Assembly (NCBI GenBank): GCA_029257755.1
Contig: JARIAP010000022.1
Span: 1 to 10,286 of the forward strand
Direction: 5' to 3'
Length of the DNA stretch: 10,286 bases
Source of the DNA: Helicobacter sp.
Lineage (GTDB): Bacteria > Campylobacterota > Campylobacteria > Campylobacterales > Helicobacteraceae
The notes under the pieces are model-generated. The model saw nothing but the letters and a program-made list of their open reading frames with translations. It was not told the DNA's origin and did not search any database. The position numbers and the translations under genes are program-made. Below, piece after piece: positions 1-6,856 of this stretch (position 1 is its first letter; each line of letters opens with the position of its first letter).

Positions 1-1
1 T

Positions 2-220
2 AAGGACACAGGCTCAAGTGAAGTGCAAATTGCACTTTTAACACATAGGATTGCAAATTTAACGCAACACTTAAAAAGCAATCCAAAAGATCATTCAAGT
101 AGATTAGGCTTATTAAAATTAGTAGGACAAAGAAAAAGCTTACTTAAGTATTTGAAATCTACAAAATATAATACATATATGAAAACAATAAAAGCTTTAA
201 ACATAAAAGATAAAGCATAA
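2..220 (+). CDS. rpsO: 30S ribosomal protein S15, 3' part (5' end outside window)
   Basis: This is the C-terminal 72 residues of ribosomal protein S15, which binds the central domain of 16S rRNA in the small subunit and forms an intersubunit bridge. The reading frame is open from base 2 and begins [14 protein letters not shown], the conserved S15 segment. It continues with [20 protein letters not shown], then [16 protein letters not shown], the family's core helices and rRNA-binding loop. S15 is normally about 89-90 residues, so about 17 N-terminal residues lie upstream of the window. A GTG at base 23 could be mistaken for a start, but it encodes an internal Val and conserved sequence continues upstream of it. 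The gene converges on the minus-strand DUF2400 gene, with 61 bases between them. Confidence 0.95.
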   Translation, partial: KDTGSSEVQIALLTHRIANLTQHLKSNPKDHSSRLGLLKLVGQRKSLLKYLKSTKYNTYMKTIKALNIKDKA

Positions 221-258
221 AATAAAAAATTATATTAAGTATTCCTTATTTAATATAA
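220..258 (-). terminator. Candidate intrinsic terminator of the minus-strand csoR-dlp-DUF2400 set
   Basis: The 9-base arms TTATATTAA (230-238) and TTAATATAA (250-258) are perfect inverted repeats around an 11-base loop. Read on the minus strand the hairpin is followed directly by TTTTTTATTTTAT (about 229 down to 217), the expected order for an intrinsic terminator just after the DUF2400 stop. Read on the plus strand an A-tract precedes the hairpin but no good T-tract follows, so service to rpsO is less clear. The stem is A/T only, which lowers confidence. Confidence 0.45.
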
Positions 259-281
259 TAAATCATTAATATTATTTTGTT

Positions 282-1064
282 TCATAAAATTATATCAATT
301 AGGTTTAATTGCCCTATTCTATATAGTGCAAAATCATATTTTATAGGGTCATTTGGATCAAATTCCTTAAGATTATTAGTAATTTCTAAAACAGCTTTTA
401 TATTATATGATTTTGTTTTACACAATCCCAAATATTTTGAAACCTTAAAAGTATGAGTATCAAGCGGTAATAATAATGAACTTTTTTTTACTTGATTCCA
501 TAAACCAAAATCAAGATTATCATCTCTTACCATCCAACGCAAAAACATATTATATCGCTTTAATGGTGTTTGTTTATTTTCTTTGTTGCCAAATAAAAAA
601 TTAATTCCATTGCTTTCTAACTTATTTGATAATATATAATTCATTGCAACATGTTGAATATGCCTAATCCCATCTAAAACATTTCCATTCTTTTTATAGG
701 ATTCTAAAAAAATATTTTTTATTCCACCCTGTTTAATTAAATATGATATTGTGAGAAAACATGTTTTTGTATCTTGTCTTGTTTGGAAACGATAATATGG
801 AAAATTATCTATATCATATTCATGTAAATTAGAATCTAAAAGCAAATGAAATGGCATACTTAAGAGATTTTTTACAATTAATTTAGCATTACCATAAGCA
901 TATAATGCACAAATTAATGCTAACTCATCAAATGCTTGAAAATATCTGTATTTATGTGCAACTATTAATGGATCTGGATATGATTGTAAATATTCTTTAG
1001 CATTAAACTTTTTGTATTGGGTATTTAAAAACTCTTGCAATTTATTCTTATCATGAATCATCAT
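282..1064 (-). CDS. TIGR02757 (DUF2400) family protein of unknown function
   Basis: This 260-residue cytoplasmic protein matches the TIGR02757/DUF2400 family as I know it. Seen in order: an N-terminal DPL..AHKY segment (31-39), a DELALICALYAYGNAK helix (46-61), KRYNMFLRWMVRDDNLDFG (169-187), PLDTHTFKVSKYLGL (200-214), and DPNDPIKYDFAL near the C-terminus (236-247). The length is normal for the family. The PLDTHT....K.LGL segment resembles the VDTHV.R...LGL motif of HhH-GPD DNA glycosylases, where the Asp is catalytic; a nucleic-acid role is inference only. The start overlaps the stop of the dynamin-like gene (ATGA), so translation is probably coupled to it. A second ATG one codon downstream is also possible. 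No signal peptide or membrane segment is seen. Confidence 0.85.
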   Translation of the reverse strand: MMIHDKNKLQEFLNTQYKKFNAKEYLQSYPDPLIVAHKYRYFQAFDELALICALYAYGNAKLIVKNLLSMPFHLLLDSNLHEYDIDNFPYYRFQTRQDTKTCFLTISYLIKQGGIKNIFLESYKKNGNVLDGIRHIQHVAMNYILSNKLESNGINFLFGNKENKQTPLKRYNMFLRWMVRDDNLDFGLWNQVKKSSLLLPLDTHTFKVSKYLGLCKTKSYNIKAVLEITNNLKEFDPNDPIKYDFALYRIGQLNLIDIIL

Positions 1065-3328
1065 TTTAATACCTGTGTTATATATGATAATTCATTTTCT
1101 ATATCAATTATTTCTTTTTGTTTTATAACTATAGAATTCATCATTTCTTGTGTATATATATTTTTTCTTTGTTCTATTGTATTGTTTAGAATTTCTTCTT
1201 TTTTAGCTATTTGATCTTTTAGTGCATTGCCTTGTGATTCTAATATTTGTGAAAAATATTCTAAAAATTTTTCTTCTATTTCTTTATTCTTTTGCATGAT
1301 AATATCACCAAAAATCTTAAAAGATTCTTGAAATTTAGAATCAAGTTTGATTGATAACTCATTTTCTTTTCCCTTAGAATGAGATGAAACTAACTTTGGT
1401 ATGGAATCTTTCAACATATATAATATTTTTGAAATTTGTTCTTTTGGTGCATGGAATACAATATGTGGTTGTTTTATATCAATTTCATCAAATAAAATTT
1501 GTGTTATTTTTTTTGATAATTTATATTTATAATCACGACTTATATCGCTAAAACAATCACTAAATCCAGATTCCAAAATATCTATAATCCTTTGTTCTTT
1601 TGGTGTATTGCCTTTTGAGTATTCATATGTAGCTTCATCTAAGATTCTTCCTTTTAACCTTTCTTGCTCATTTTTTAAACTTTTATTTACAAAGTTTTGT
1701 AGTGAATGTAAAAACTCTTGTAACTCTTCTTTTTTATTATTTAATTCTTGATTCTTTATATCTAGTTGTGATAGTAAAATATTGTTTTCATCTTTTAATT
1801 TTAAAATCATTTTTTCTAAGTCTTGCTCGGATGCACTTAATACTTGAGTTTGTAAATACATTTCCTCTTTAATTATTTCTACAATTTTTAAAAATCCTCT
1901 ATATGCGATATATAAAATATCTTTTTGTTTTAGGCTATTTTCACCAAGTAACATTTTATTTAGATATTTTTCTACCTCTAATATACCTGTTTTTTCTAAT
2001 GTAAATCCCTTATTAATTGCTTCTTGCTCTCTATTTGTCTTATGCAGGAGAGCTAAAAAACTAGCAGTAGGTATAAAATCAATTCTATCTATTATAGAAT
2101 CTATATCATAATCATATTTTGCTTTTTTTAATTGTGTTATAAGACTTGTTTTGGTATATTCTAGTGATTGCTCTAATTCTTTTTGACTAATTAAATCTAT
2201 ACGCGTAAGGACTATTAAAAGCCTTGATATATTATTTTCTAATAAAGATTCTAGAATAAAGTCAATATCAATTTGAGTTGCAACACAACTAGCATTCATA
2301 ACATGTATCAATAAATCACATTCTTCTATATAACTTTTTGTAATTTCTTCTCTTTTTGTAATTGGATCATCAAGTCCCGGAGTATCTACAATTTCTACAC
2401 CATTTTGTAAAAATTTTAAATTCGTAAAAAGTTCTACCTCTTTTACAAGATTACATAACTTGCTTTCATGATTTGCTGAAGTATAATGCCCTAATTTATC
2501 AATACTAATTTCTTCACTTTTTGTATCTTTAGTTATAAAATCTTTAATTGCATCTCCAAATATATACTCACTTTCTATTACAAATTCATTTAGGCTTTTA
2601 TCATATTGCCCTGCTTTTTTCAATTCTTCCCATTGTTGTGTATTCCAAAAATAAACCTTTGCATATTCTCTTTGGCTATGTTTTAATATTGTTAGATTAG
2701 CCGTCTCTGGAATTGTTGAACTACCTAGTATCTCTCTCCCTAAAAGTGCGTTTAAAAAAGTACTTTTACCTGCACTTAACACACCTGTAATACCAATAGA
2801 AAATTTATGATTTTGCATATTTGTTTTTATTTTTTGAAGTTTATCATATATTTTATCTTGCAATTTAAGCTTATAAAGTCTTTTTAAAATATCATCTAAT
2901 TCTTCTGCTAATGATTTTAAATCAACTTCCTTTTTTTCTTGTGTTGTTTTTTGTGTTTTAATAGAGCTTTGTGTAAAAAAGCTTATAAGATCTCTAGCAT
3001 GTTGATTGCTAATTATTTCTAACAGATTTAATCTTAATATATATGAATTTAACTCTTTTAGTTTTAATTCTTTAATTGAGTTTAAAACATAATATTGTAT
3101 AATTTTTATAGATTCCATATTTATGGATTCTGTTTCTATGCATTGATTATATATTTTTACAAAACTTTCACTCTTTATATATAATTCAATATTATTTGAA
3201 TTTACAGATAAAATTAAAGCTTTCAATTCAATTGGTAAAGATTCTAATACAAAAATATTAGGTTCTATATTTAAAGAAGGTGTTTCTTCTTTATAAAATG
3301 TTTGAAAAAAAATTGTAACAATATCCAT
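1061..3328 (-). CDS. Dynamin-like large GTPase
   Basis: This 755-residue protein is a bacterial dynamin-like GTPase, a class that binds membranes and remodels or tethers them on GTP hydrolysis. The GTPase domain has a P-loop GVLSAGKST (182-190), a switch I region around STIPETANLT (204-213), DTPGLDD (315-321, G3) and TRID (375-378, G4). About 170 residues precede the P-loop. The region after residue 490 is mostly charged helix with coiled-coil character (about 500-560 and 690-750), consistent with a stalk or helical bundle. No transmembrane segment is evident, so membrane contact would be peripheral. The start is supported by AAGGA at 3335-3339 (minus strand), 6 bases upstream. It follows the csoR-like gene by 66 bases and overlaps the DUF2400 gene by 4. 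Campylobacter jejuni carries an adjacent pair of such proteins; only one is present here. Confidence 0.9.
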   Translation of the reverse strand: MDIVTIFFQTFYKEETPSLNIEPNIFVLESLPIELKALILSVNSNNIELYIKSESFVKIYNQCIETESINMESIKIIQYYVLNSIKELKLKELNSYILRLNLLEIISNQHARDLISFFTQSSIKTQKTTQEKKEVDLKSLAEELDDILKRLYKLKLQDKIYDKLQKIKTNMQNHKFSIGITGVLSAGKSTFLNALLGREILGSSTIPETANLTILKHSQREYAKVYFWNTQQWEELKKAGQYDKSLNEFVIESEYIFGDAIKDFITKDTKSEEISIDKLGHYTSANHESKLCNLVKEVELFTNLKFLQNGVEIVDTPGLDDPITKREEITKSYIEECDLLIHVMNASCVATQIDIDFILESLLENNISRLLIVLTRIDLISQKELEQSLEYTKTSLITQLKKAKYDYDIDSIIDRIDFIPTASFLALLHKTNREQEAINKGFTLEKTGILEVEKYLNKMLLGENSLKQKDILYIAYRGFLKIVEIIKEEMYLQTQVLSASEQDLEKMILKLKDENNILLSQLDIKNQELNNKKEELQEFLHSLQNFVNKSLKNEQERLKGRILDEATYEYSKGNTPKEQRIIDILESGFSDCFSDISRDYKYKLSKKITQILFDEIDIKQPHIVFHAPKEQISKILYMLKDSIPKLVSSHSKGKENELSIKLDSKFQESFKIFGDIIMQKNKEIEEKFLEYFSQILESQGNALKDQIAKKEEILNNTIEQRKNIYTQEMMNSIVIKQKEIIDIENELSYITQVLK

Positions 3329-3394
3329 AATTTATCCTTAAAAATTTATTTGAAATATCGTTTTACATAAACTCTATTTCTATCACAATACAAA

Positions 3395-3667
3395 TCAAGA
3401 CATTCTTGAAAAATGTTCAATAGCCTTTGCTAATTCTTCAAGACTTTTATCCATATCTCCATGTATAATTGCATCTTTCATACAATGGTTTATATGCCCC
3501 TCTAATATTATTTGTCCAACCTTATGCAAAGCACTCTTTGCAGCATTAATTTGTATCAATATATCAGCACATGCTATATCATCATTAACCATTTTATCAA
3601 TTGCATTAAGTTGTCCAATTATTTTTTTTAACCTACGATGAATATTGTTTGCATTTTCTTTTCCCAT
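3395..3667 (-). CDS. CsoR/RcnR/FrmR-family metal-sensing repressor, CsoR-type metal site
   Basis: This 90-residue all-helical protein belongs to the CsoR/RcnR/FrmR family of tetrameric repressors that release DNA on binding metal, formaldehyde or sulfur species. The HRRLKKIIGQLNAI segment (10-23) is the typical basic helix 1. The ligand pattern is Cys33, His58, Cys62. The spacings of 25 and 4 equal those of M. tuberculosis CsoR (Cys36, His61, Cys65), and Cys62 is where RcnR has His. This points to Cu(I) sensing rather than Ni/Co or formaldehyde. Glu78 matches the second-shell Glu81 of CsoR, but the second-shell Tyr before the first Cys is Ala32. The ATG is the only reasonable start (an in-frame stop lies just upstream), with a weak, distant AAAGG at 3681-3685. 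It is divergent from the Hcp-like gene, and no copper transporter or chaperone lies in the window, so the target is unknown. Confidence 0.88.
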   Translation of the reverse strand: MGKENANNIHRRLKKIIGQLNAIDKMVNDDIACADILIQINAAKSALHKVGQIILEGHINHCMKDAIIHGDMDKSLEELAKAIEHFSRMS

Positions 3668-3719
3668 AATTTTTTATATGCCTTTATTTTTTCATTTTTT
3701 ACTTTATGCTTTTAAATTA

Positions 3720-3728
3720 TGGTATTAT
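3720..3728 (+). promoter_or_regulatory. Extended -10 candidate for the Hcp-like gene
   Basis: The plus strand reads TGGTATTAT, an extended -10 (TGn) with a 5/6 match to TATAAT, giving a leader of about 75 bases. A weaker alternative, TGTTAATAT, lies closer at 3767-3775. The start codon has AGGA at 3799-3802 with 6-base spacing. Confidence 0.35.
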
Positions 3729-3729
3729 A
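3724..3729 (-). promoter_or_regulatory. -10 box for the csoR-like gene
   Basis: The minus strand reads TATGTATAATACC with a perfect TATAAT. It would place a transcription start near 3717 and leave a leader of about 50 bases before the ATG. There is no strong -35, which is normal for the Helicobacter housekeeping sigma factor. It shares bases with the plus-strand -10 candidate. Confidence 0.45.
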
Positions 3730-3808
3730 CATATTTTATTTATGTTTCAGTTAATTATTTGTGTTTTGTTAATATTTGCAAATAATTTGAAAATTTTTAG
3801 GAAAAATA

Positions 3809-4789
3809 ATGAATAAGTTATTAATTACATGTGTTTTGCTATTGCAAATAATGTTTGCTTCGGATTTATCTGGAATAACTAAGCATTGTAATAGGGGTAA
3901 TATGACTGCTTGTTCTATACTTGGGGATATTTATTATGTAGCAGATGGAGTACCTCAAGATTATGCAAAAGCACAAAAATTTTGGCGTAAAGCATGTAAC
4001 TCAAAAGAAGTAAATGCTTGTTATAATCTTGGGGTATTATATCAAGAGGGGCAAGGAGTTTCTCAAGATTATAGTCATGCCTTAGAATTATATACACAAT
4101 CTTGCGAGGCAGAACATGCTTCAGCATGTTTAAATTTAGCATATCTATATCTAGAAGGTAAGGGAACAAACAAAAATATACAAAAAGCAAGGGAATTGTA
4201 TAAAAAAGCTTGTGATGGCAAAAAAGCTGAAGGTTGTTATAGCCTAGGAAATTTATATTTTTATGGTAAAGGTGGAGACAAAGATTACAATAAAGCTTTA
4301 GATTTATATGCAAAAGCATGTGAATATGATCATGATGATGCTTGTGATAACTTAGGAGTAATGTATGCAAAGGGAGAAGGTATTCCAAAAGATTATGACA
4401 AAGCAAGAGAGTTTTTTACTAAAGTATGTGGTGATAATAAAGCTGGTGCATGTTATAATCTTGGAATCTTGTTTGACTATGGTTATGGTGTAGAACAAAA
4501 TTATAAAGAGGCTATAAGATTATATACTAAAGCATGTGATATGCATCACATAAAAGCTTGTTATAGTCTAGGTATTATGTATAATAAAGGAGATGGAGTT
4601 AGCATTGATTACCCAAAAGCACTTGGGCTTTACACAAAATCTTGTAATATGGGGCATTCAAGTGCATGCTATAATATAGGGGCTATGTATTATGATGGAA
4701 TTGGTGTTCGTAGGGATAGAGGAGTTTCTATAACATATTTTAAAAAAGCATGTAATTTAGGCGACAAAAAATCATGTCAAATGAATTAG
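3809..4789 (+). CDS. Secreted cysteine-rich Sel1-repeat protein (Hcp family)
   Basis: This 326-residue protein has a signal peptide (basic MNK, hydrophobic core to about residue 16, likely cleavage in FA/SD near residue 17). It is followed entirely by Sel1-like helical repeats of the form ACYNLGxxYxxGxGVxxDYxKAxxxYxKAC. Cysteine pairs eight residues apart recur every 36 residues without a break: 27/35, 63/71, 99/107, 135/143, 171/179, 207/215, 243/251, 279/287 and 315/323. This is the disulfide-linked architecture of the Helicobacter cysteine-rich proteins (HcpA-E), which are exported; some have been reported to bind penicillin or have beta-lactamase activity and to be immunogenic. The particular activity here cannot be read from sequence, and annotation as beta-lactamase would be an overcall. 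The start is supported by AGGA at 3799-3802. The miaA start lies 19 bases downstream. Confidence 0.92.
   Translation: MNKLLITCVLLLQIMFASDLSGITKHCNRGNMTACSILGDIYYVADGVPQDYAKAQKFWRKACNSKEVNACYNLGVLYQEGQGVSQDYSHALELYTQSCEAEHASACLNLAYLYLEGKGTNKNIQKARELYKKACDGKKAEGCYSLGNLYFYGKGGDKDYNKALDLYAKACEYDHDDACDNLGVMYAKGEGIPKDYDKAREFFTKVCGDNKAGACYNLGILFDYGYGVEQNYKEAIRLYTKACDMHHIKACYSLGIMYNKGDGVSIDYPKALGLYTKSCNMGHSSACYNIGAMYYDGIGVRRDRGVSITYFKKACNLGDKKSCQMN
3887..4777 (+). repeat. Eight full 108-base coding repeats (Sel1 units) with nine Cys-pair nodes
   Basis: The Hcp-like gene is built of 36-codon units spaced exactly 108 bases apart from the codon for Cys27 to that for Cys323. The units are clearly diverged at the DNA level (different residues and codons in each), so this is an old duplication series rather than a recent tandem expansion. 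Unit 3 (GKGTNKNIQKA) and the last unit (GIGVRRDRGVSI) depart most from the consensus. Confidence 0.85.
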
Positions 4790-4808
4790 TAATCATATCA
4801 CAAATATT

Positions 4809-5744
4809 ATGAAGCAATCTTTAAATAATATAAATAATATGCCTAAAATCTTTGCAATTATTGGTGCTACTTGTAGTGGCAAGAGTGCATTAGCATTGCA
4901 ACTCGCACCATTATTAAATGCGTTTATTTTCTCATTAGATTCTCTTAGTATATATAAAGAAATAGATATTGCTTCAGCAAAACCAAGCAAAGAAGAATTA
5001 TCTCTTATACATCATTTTGCAATTGATATTTTAAAACCAAATGAAAATGTAAATGCTAGAGTATTTCTAAATCTACTTAATGAAAGCATAGATATTTGTA
5101 AAATTAAACAAAAAAATATACTTATTGTTGGTGGAAGTAGTTTTTATCTAAAATCAATAATACAAGGACTAAGTGCATTGCCAAATATTGATATAAGCAA
5201 TAATCCCTTATTTTTAGACTTAAAACAAAAAAATATTGAATATCAATACAACTTTATAAAAAATATAGATATTGAATATGCTAATAAAATATCAAAAAAT
5301 GATAAATACAGAATCCAAAAAGGCATTGAAATATACATTCAAACAAATATGCCACCAACACAATTCTTTATAAATAATCCACCAATTCCATTTCCACTAA
5401 AAATTAAAATTTTTAATATAGAAATAGCTAGACATGATTTATATAATTATATATCAAACAGAACAAAAAATATGTTTGATAATGGAATTTTAAAAGAAAC
5501 AGAATCTATATTGAAAAAATATGGGGACAATATACAACCATTTAAATCAATTGGGCTAAAAGAATGTCTTATGGTATTGCAAGATAAAATAACAATAAAA
5601 ACAGCACAATCTCTTGTTGCAACACACACAAGGCAATTAGCAAAAAGGCAATGCACTTTTAATAGAACCCAATTTAAAAATATAATAAATATAATACCAC
5701 CATTTAATATAAAAAATATATTAAGCAACATGCTTAACAATTAA
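4809..5744 (+). CDS. miaA: tRNA dimethylallyltransferase
   Basis: MiaA transfers a dimethylallyl group from DMAPP to N6 of adenosine 37 in tRNAs reading codons that start with U, the first step toward ms2i6A. The 311-residue protein shows the P-loop GATCSGKS (19-26), the catalytic-Asp segment DSLSIYKEIDIASAKPS (44-60), HHFAID (68-73), the DMAPP-site segment GGSSFYL (108-114), KSIGLKECL (246-254) and TRQLAKRQ.TFNRTQF (274-289). Length is normal. Start choice is uncertain: no Shine-Dalgarno is visible before 4809, and Met11 (ATG at 4839, directly before PKIFAIIGA) fits the conserved N-terminus about as well. The first 10 residues are Asn-rich and unconserved in character. The 19-base gap after the Hcp-like gene suggests co-transcription. 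Confidence 0.93.
   Translation: MKQSLNNINNMPKIFAIIGATCSGKSALALQLAPLLNAFIFSLDSLSIYKEIDIASAKPSKEELSLIHHFAIDILKPNENVNARVFLNLLNESIDICKIKQKNILIVGGSSFYLKSIIQGLSALPNIDISNNPLFLDLKQKNIEYQYNFIKNIDIEYANKISKNDKYRIQKGIEIYIQTNMPPTQFFINNPPIPFPLKIKIFNIEIARHDLYNYISNRTKNMFDNGILKETESILKKYGDNIQPFKSIGLKECLMVLQDKITIKTAQSLVATHTRQLAKRQCTFNRTQFKNIINIIPPFNIKNILSNMLNN
5721..5737 (+). terminator. Hairpin at the 3' end of miaA, possible terminator
   Basis: TTAAGCA and TGCTTAA form a perfect 7-base inverted repeat around a 3-base loop, lying within the last codons of miaA. A T-run (ATTTTT) occurs only about 18 bases later, not immediately after, so terminator function is uncertain. Confidence 0.3.
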
Positions 5745-5933
5745 TTAATGTAATATTTTTAATAGTAACTTATGATGAATATAATAATTTATTTATTTTC
5801 AATATATTGATTAATATATATAAAACATATTTATTATTAGACTATTTAATATTGTATTGTTAAATTATCACAATAATTTTATATATTGAATAGTAAAATC
5901 AAGTTACATTAATCTATAATCTTAAATGTGTTT

Positions 5934-5942
5934 TGATATAAT
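5934..5942 (+). promoter_or_regulatory. Perfect extended -10 promoter before the DUF3240-like gene
   Basis: The sequence TGATATAAT is an exact TGnTATAAT. It places the start of transcription near 5949, with a leader of about 20 bases containing AAAGG (5958-5962) and 6-base spacing to the ATG at 5969. It most likely drives the DUF3240-like, PAP2 and aroC set. The rest of the 224-base gap upstream (5745-5933) is AT-rich with no gene seen. Confidence 0.65.
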
Positions 5943-5968
5943 TATTTTATTTATAGCAAAGGTTAATT

Positions 5969-6259
5969 ATGATAATGCTTGATATTTATATGCGTTTTGA
6001 AATTAAGGATAATATTATAGATTTGTTATTATCCAATGGATATGATGATTTCTTTTTTATTGAAGCAAAAAAATATGCAGCAAAAAATATGCTTTTAAGC
6101 GATGAAGAGCAAGTTAGTGGTAGGCAAAACTATGCAATAATAAAACTCTATTTAAACGATACTGCTGCTAATATGTTAGCAAGTTTAATAAAAGAAGAAT
6201 TTAACGAGGGTAGAGTATTTGCTATTGAATGCCAACCATTAGCATTATTTGGAATGTAA
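5969..6259 (+). CDS. Small DUF3240-like protein (probable PII-like fold)
   Basis: This is a 96-residue soluble protein. The recognisable pattern is LDIYMRFEIKDNIIDLLLSN near the start, a middle EEQVSGRQNYAIIKLYL, and a C-terminal FNEGRVFAIECQPLALFG. This beta-alpha-beta, beta-alpha-beta arrangement with a central VSGR segment fits the DUF3240 family, small ferredoxin-fold proteins resembling PII/CutA that are often found near metal-efflux genes. Its function is unknown. The ATG at 5969 is preferred over the ATG two codons later because of the AAAGG spacing. It is the first gene after a strong -10 and lies 46 bases upstream of the PAP2 gene. No metal transporter is adjacent here, so a metal role is only a family-based guess. 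The family call is from recalled pattern, not a search. Confidence 0.6.
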   Translation: MIMLDIYMRFEIKDNIIDLLLSNGYDDFFFIEAKKYAAKNMLLSDEEQVSGRQNYAIIKLYLNDTAANMLASLIKEEFNEGRVFAIECQPLALFGM

Positions 6260-6305
6260 TTTATATTGTTTGCAGTAAATAATAATTTTATTTTTAGGAT
6301 AGTGT

Positions 6306-6842
6306 ATGAATAAAAATATAAAAAATGATATTTTAGTGTTTGTTGTTGTTTTAATACCAGCTTTTTCACTTTTTTGTTATAATGTTGAATTATATGGAGA
6401 TATATTTCAATTTTTAGCACTATATTTAGGGTTATTTGTGCTTATTTATGAAAGAAATTTTAAAAGAGCGATTATGCTTATTATTGCATCTATTTTTGTT
6501 GTTTGTTTTGTTTATGCTATAAAAAAGGGATTTGTTTTGTTAGCTTTAAATGATGCTATAGAATATGCTAAAATATCGCTTAGACCAAAAACAAATGATT
6601 ATGATGGATTTCCAAGCGGACATACTGCAGCTGCATTTATAGCTGTTGGATATGCTATTCACTTTTATAGCAAGAAATGGGTTATTCTTTTAACATTAAT
6701 TGCTATTTTTGTTCCTCAATCGAGAGTAATTACATTATGGCATACTCCATTACAAGTCTTAGCAGGTGGTTTATTTGGTTTATTTATTACATATTTTGTA
6801 ATACTTTTATTAAAGAAAAATAAATACTTTAGCAATATTTAA
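6306..6842 (+). CDS. PAP2-family inner-membrane phosphatase
   Basis: This 178-residue integral membrane protein has about six hydrophobic segments (near 9-27, 33-49, 55-72, 106-121, 124-138 and 151-169). The acid-phosphatase motifs are K89 with RP at 93-94, FPSGH (102-106, catalytic-pocket His106), and SR....HxxxQ (SR at 139-140, His146 as the likely phospho-histidine, Gln150). The standard third motif SRx5HxxxD has Asp where this protein has Gln150 (HTPLQ). The family removes phosphate from lipid phosphates such as undecaprenyl-PP, phosphatidylglycerol phosphate or lipid A (LpxE/LpxF in Helicobacter); the substrate here cannot be decided from sequence. The start has AGGA at 6296-6299. aroC begins 14 bases after its stop. 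Confidence 0.85.
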   Translation: MNKNIKNDILVFVVVLIPAFSLFCYNVELYGDIFQFLALYLGLFVLIYERNFKRAIMLIIASIFVVCFVYAIKKGFVLLALNDAIEYAKISLRPKTNDYDGFPSGHTAAAFIAVGYAIHFYSKKWVILLTLIAIFVPQSRVITLWHTPLQVLAGGLFGLFITYFVILLLKKNKYFSNI

Positions 6843-6856
6843 TTTGGGAATAAATT

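Noticed and set aside
23..220. Complete small gene starting at the GTG at base 23
   Set aside because: Conserved S15 residues (KDTGSSE) continue upstream in frame, so the gene is rpsO cut by the window edge.
3809..3859. Lipoprotein signal at Cys8 of the Hcp-like protein
   Set aside because: The residue before Cys8 is Thr and the Cys is too close to the N-terminus for a lipobox. An ordinary signal peptide cut near residue 17 fits better.
3915..4406. 163-codon open frame on the minus strand inside the Hcp-like gene
   Set aside because: It is the mirror of the Sel1 repeats. The translation is rich in His, Leu and Tyr with no family pattern and no ribosome binding site.
4793..5740. Minus-strand open frames of 65 and 97 codons inside miaA
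   Set aside because: They lie opposite a well-conserved gene and show no recognisable protein pattern.
6148..6420. 90-codon minus-strand frame across the DUF3240-PAP2 junction
   Set aside because: Low-complexity translation that overlaps two supported plus-strand genes.
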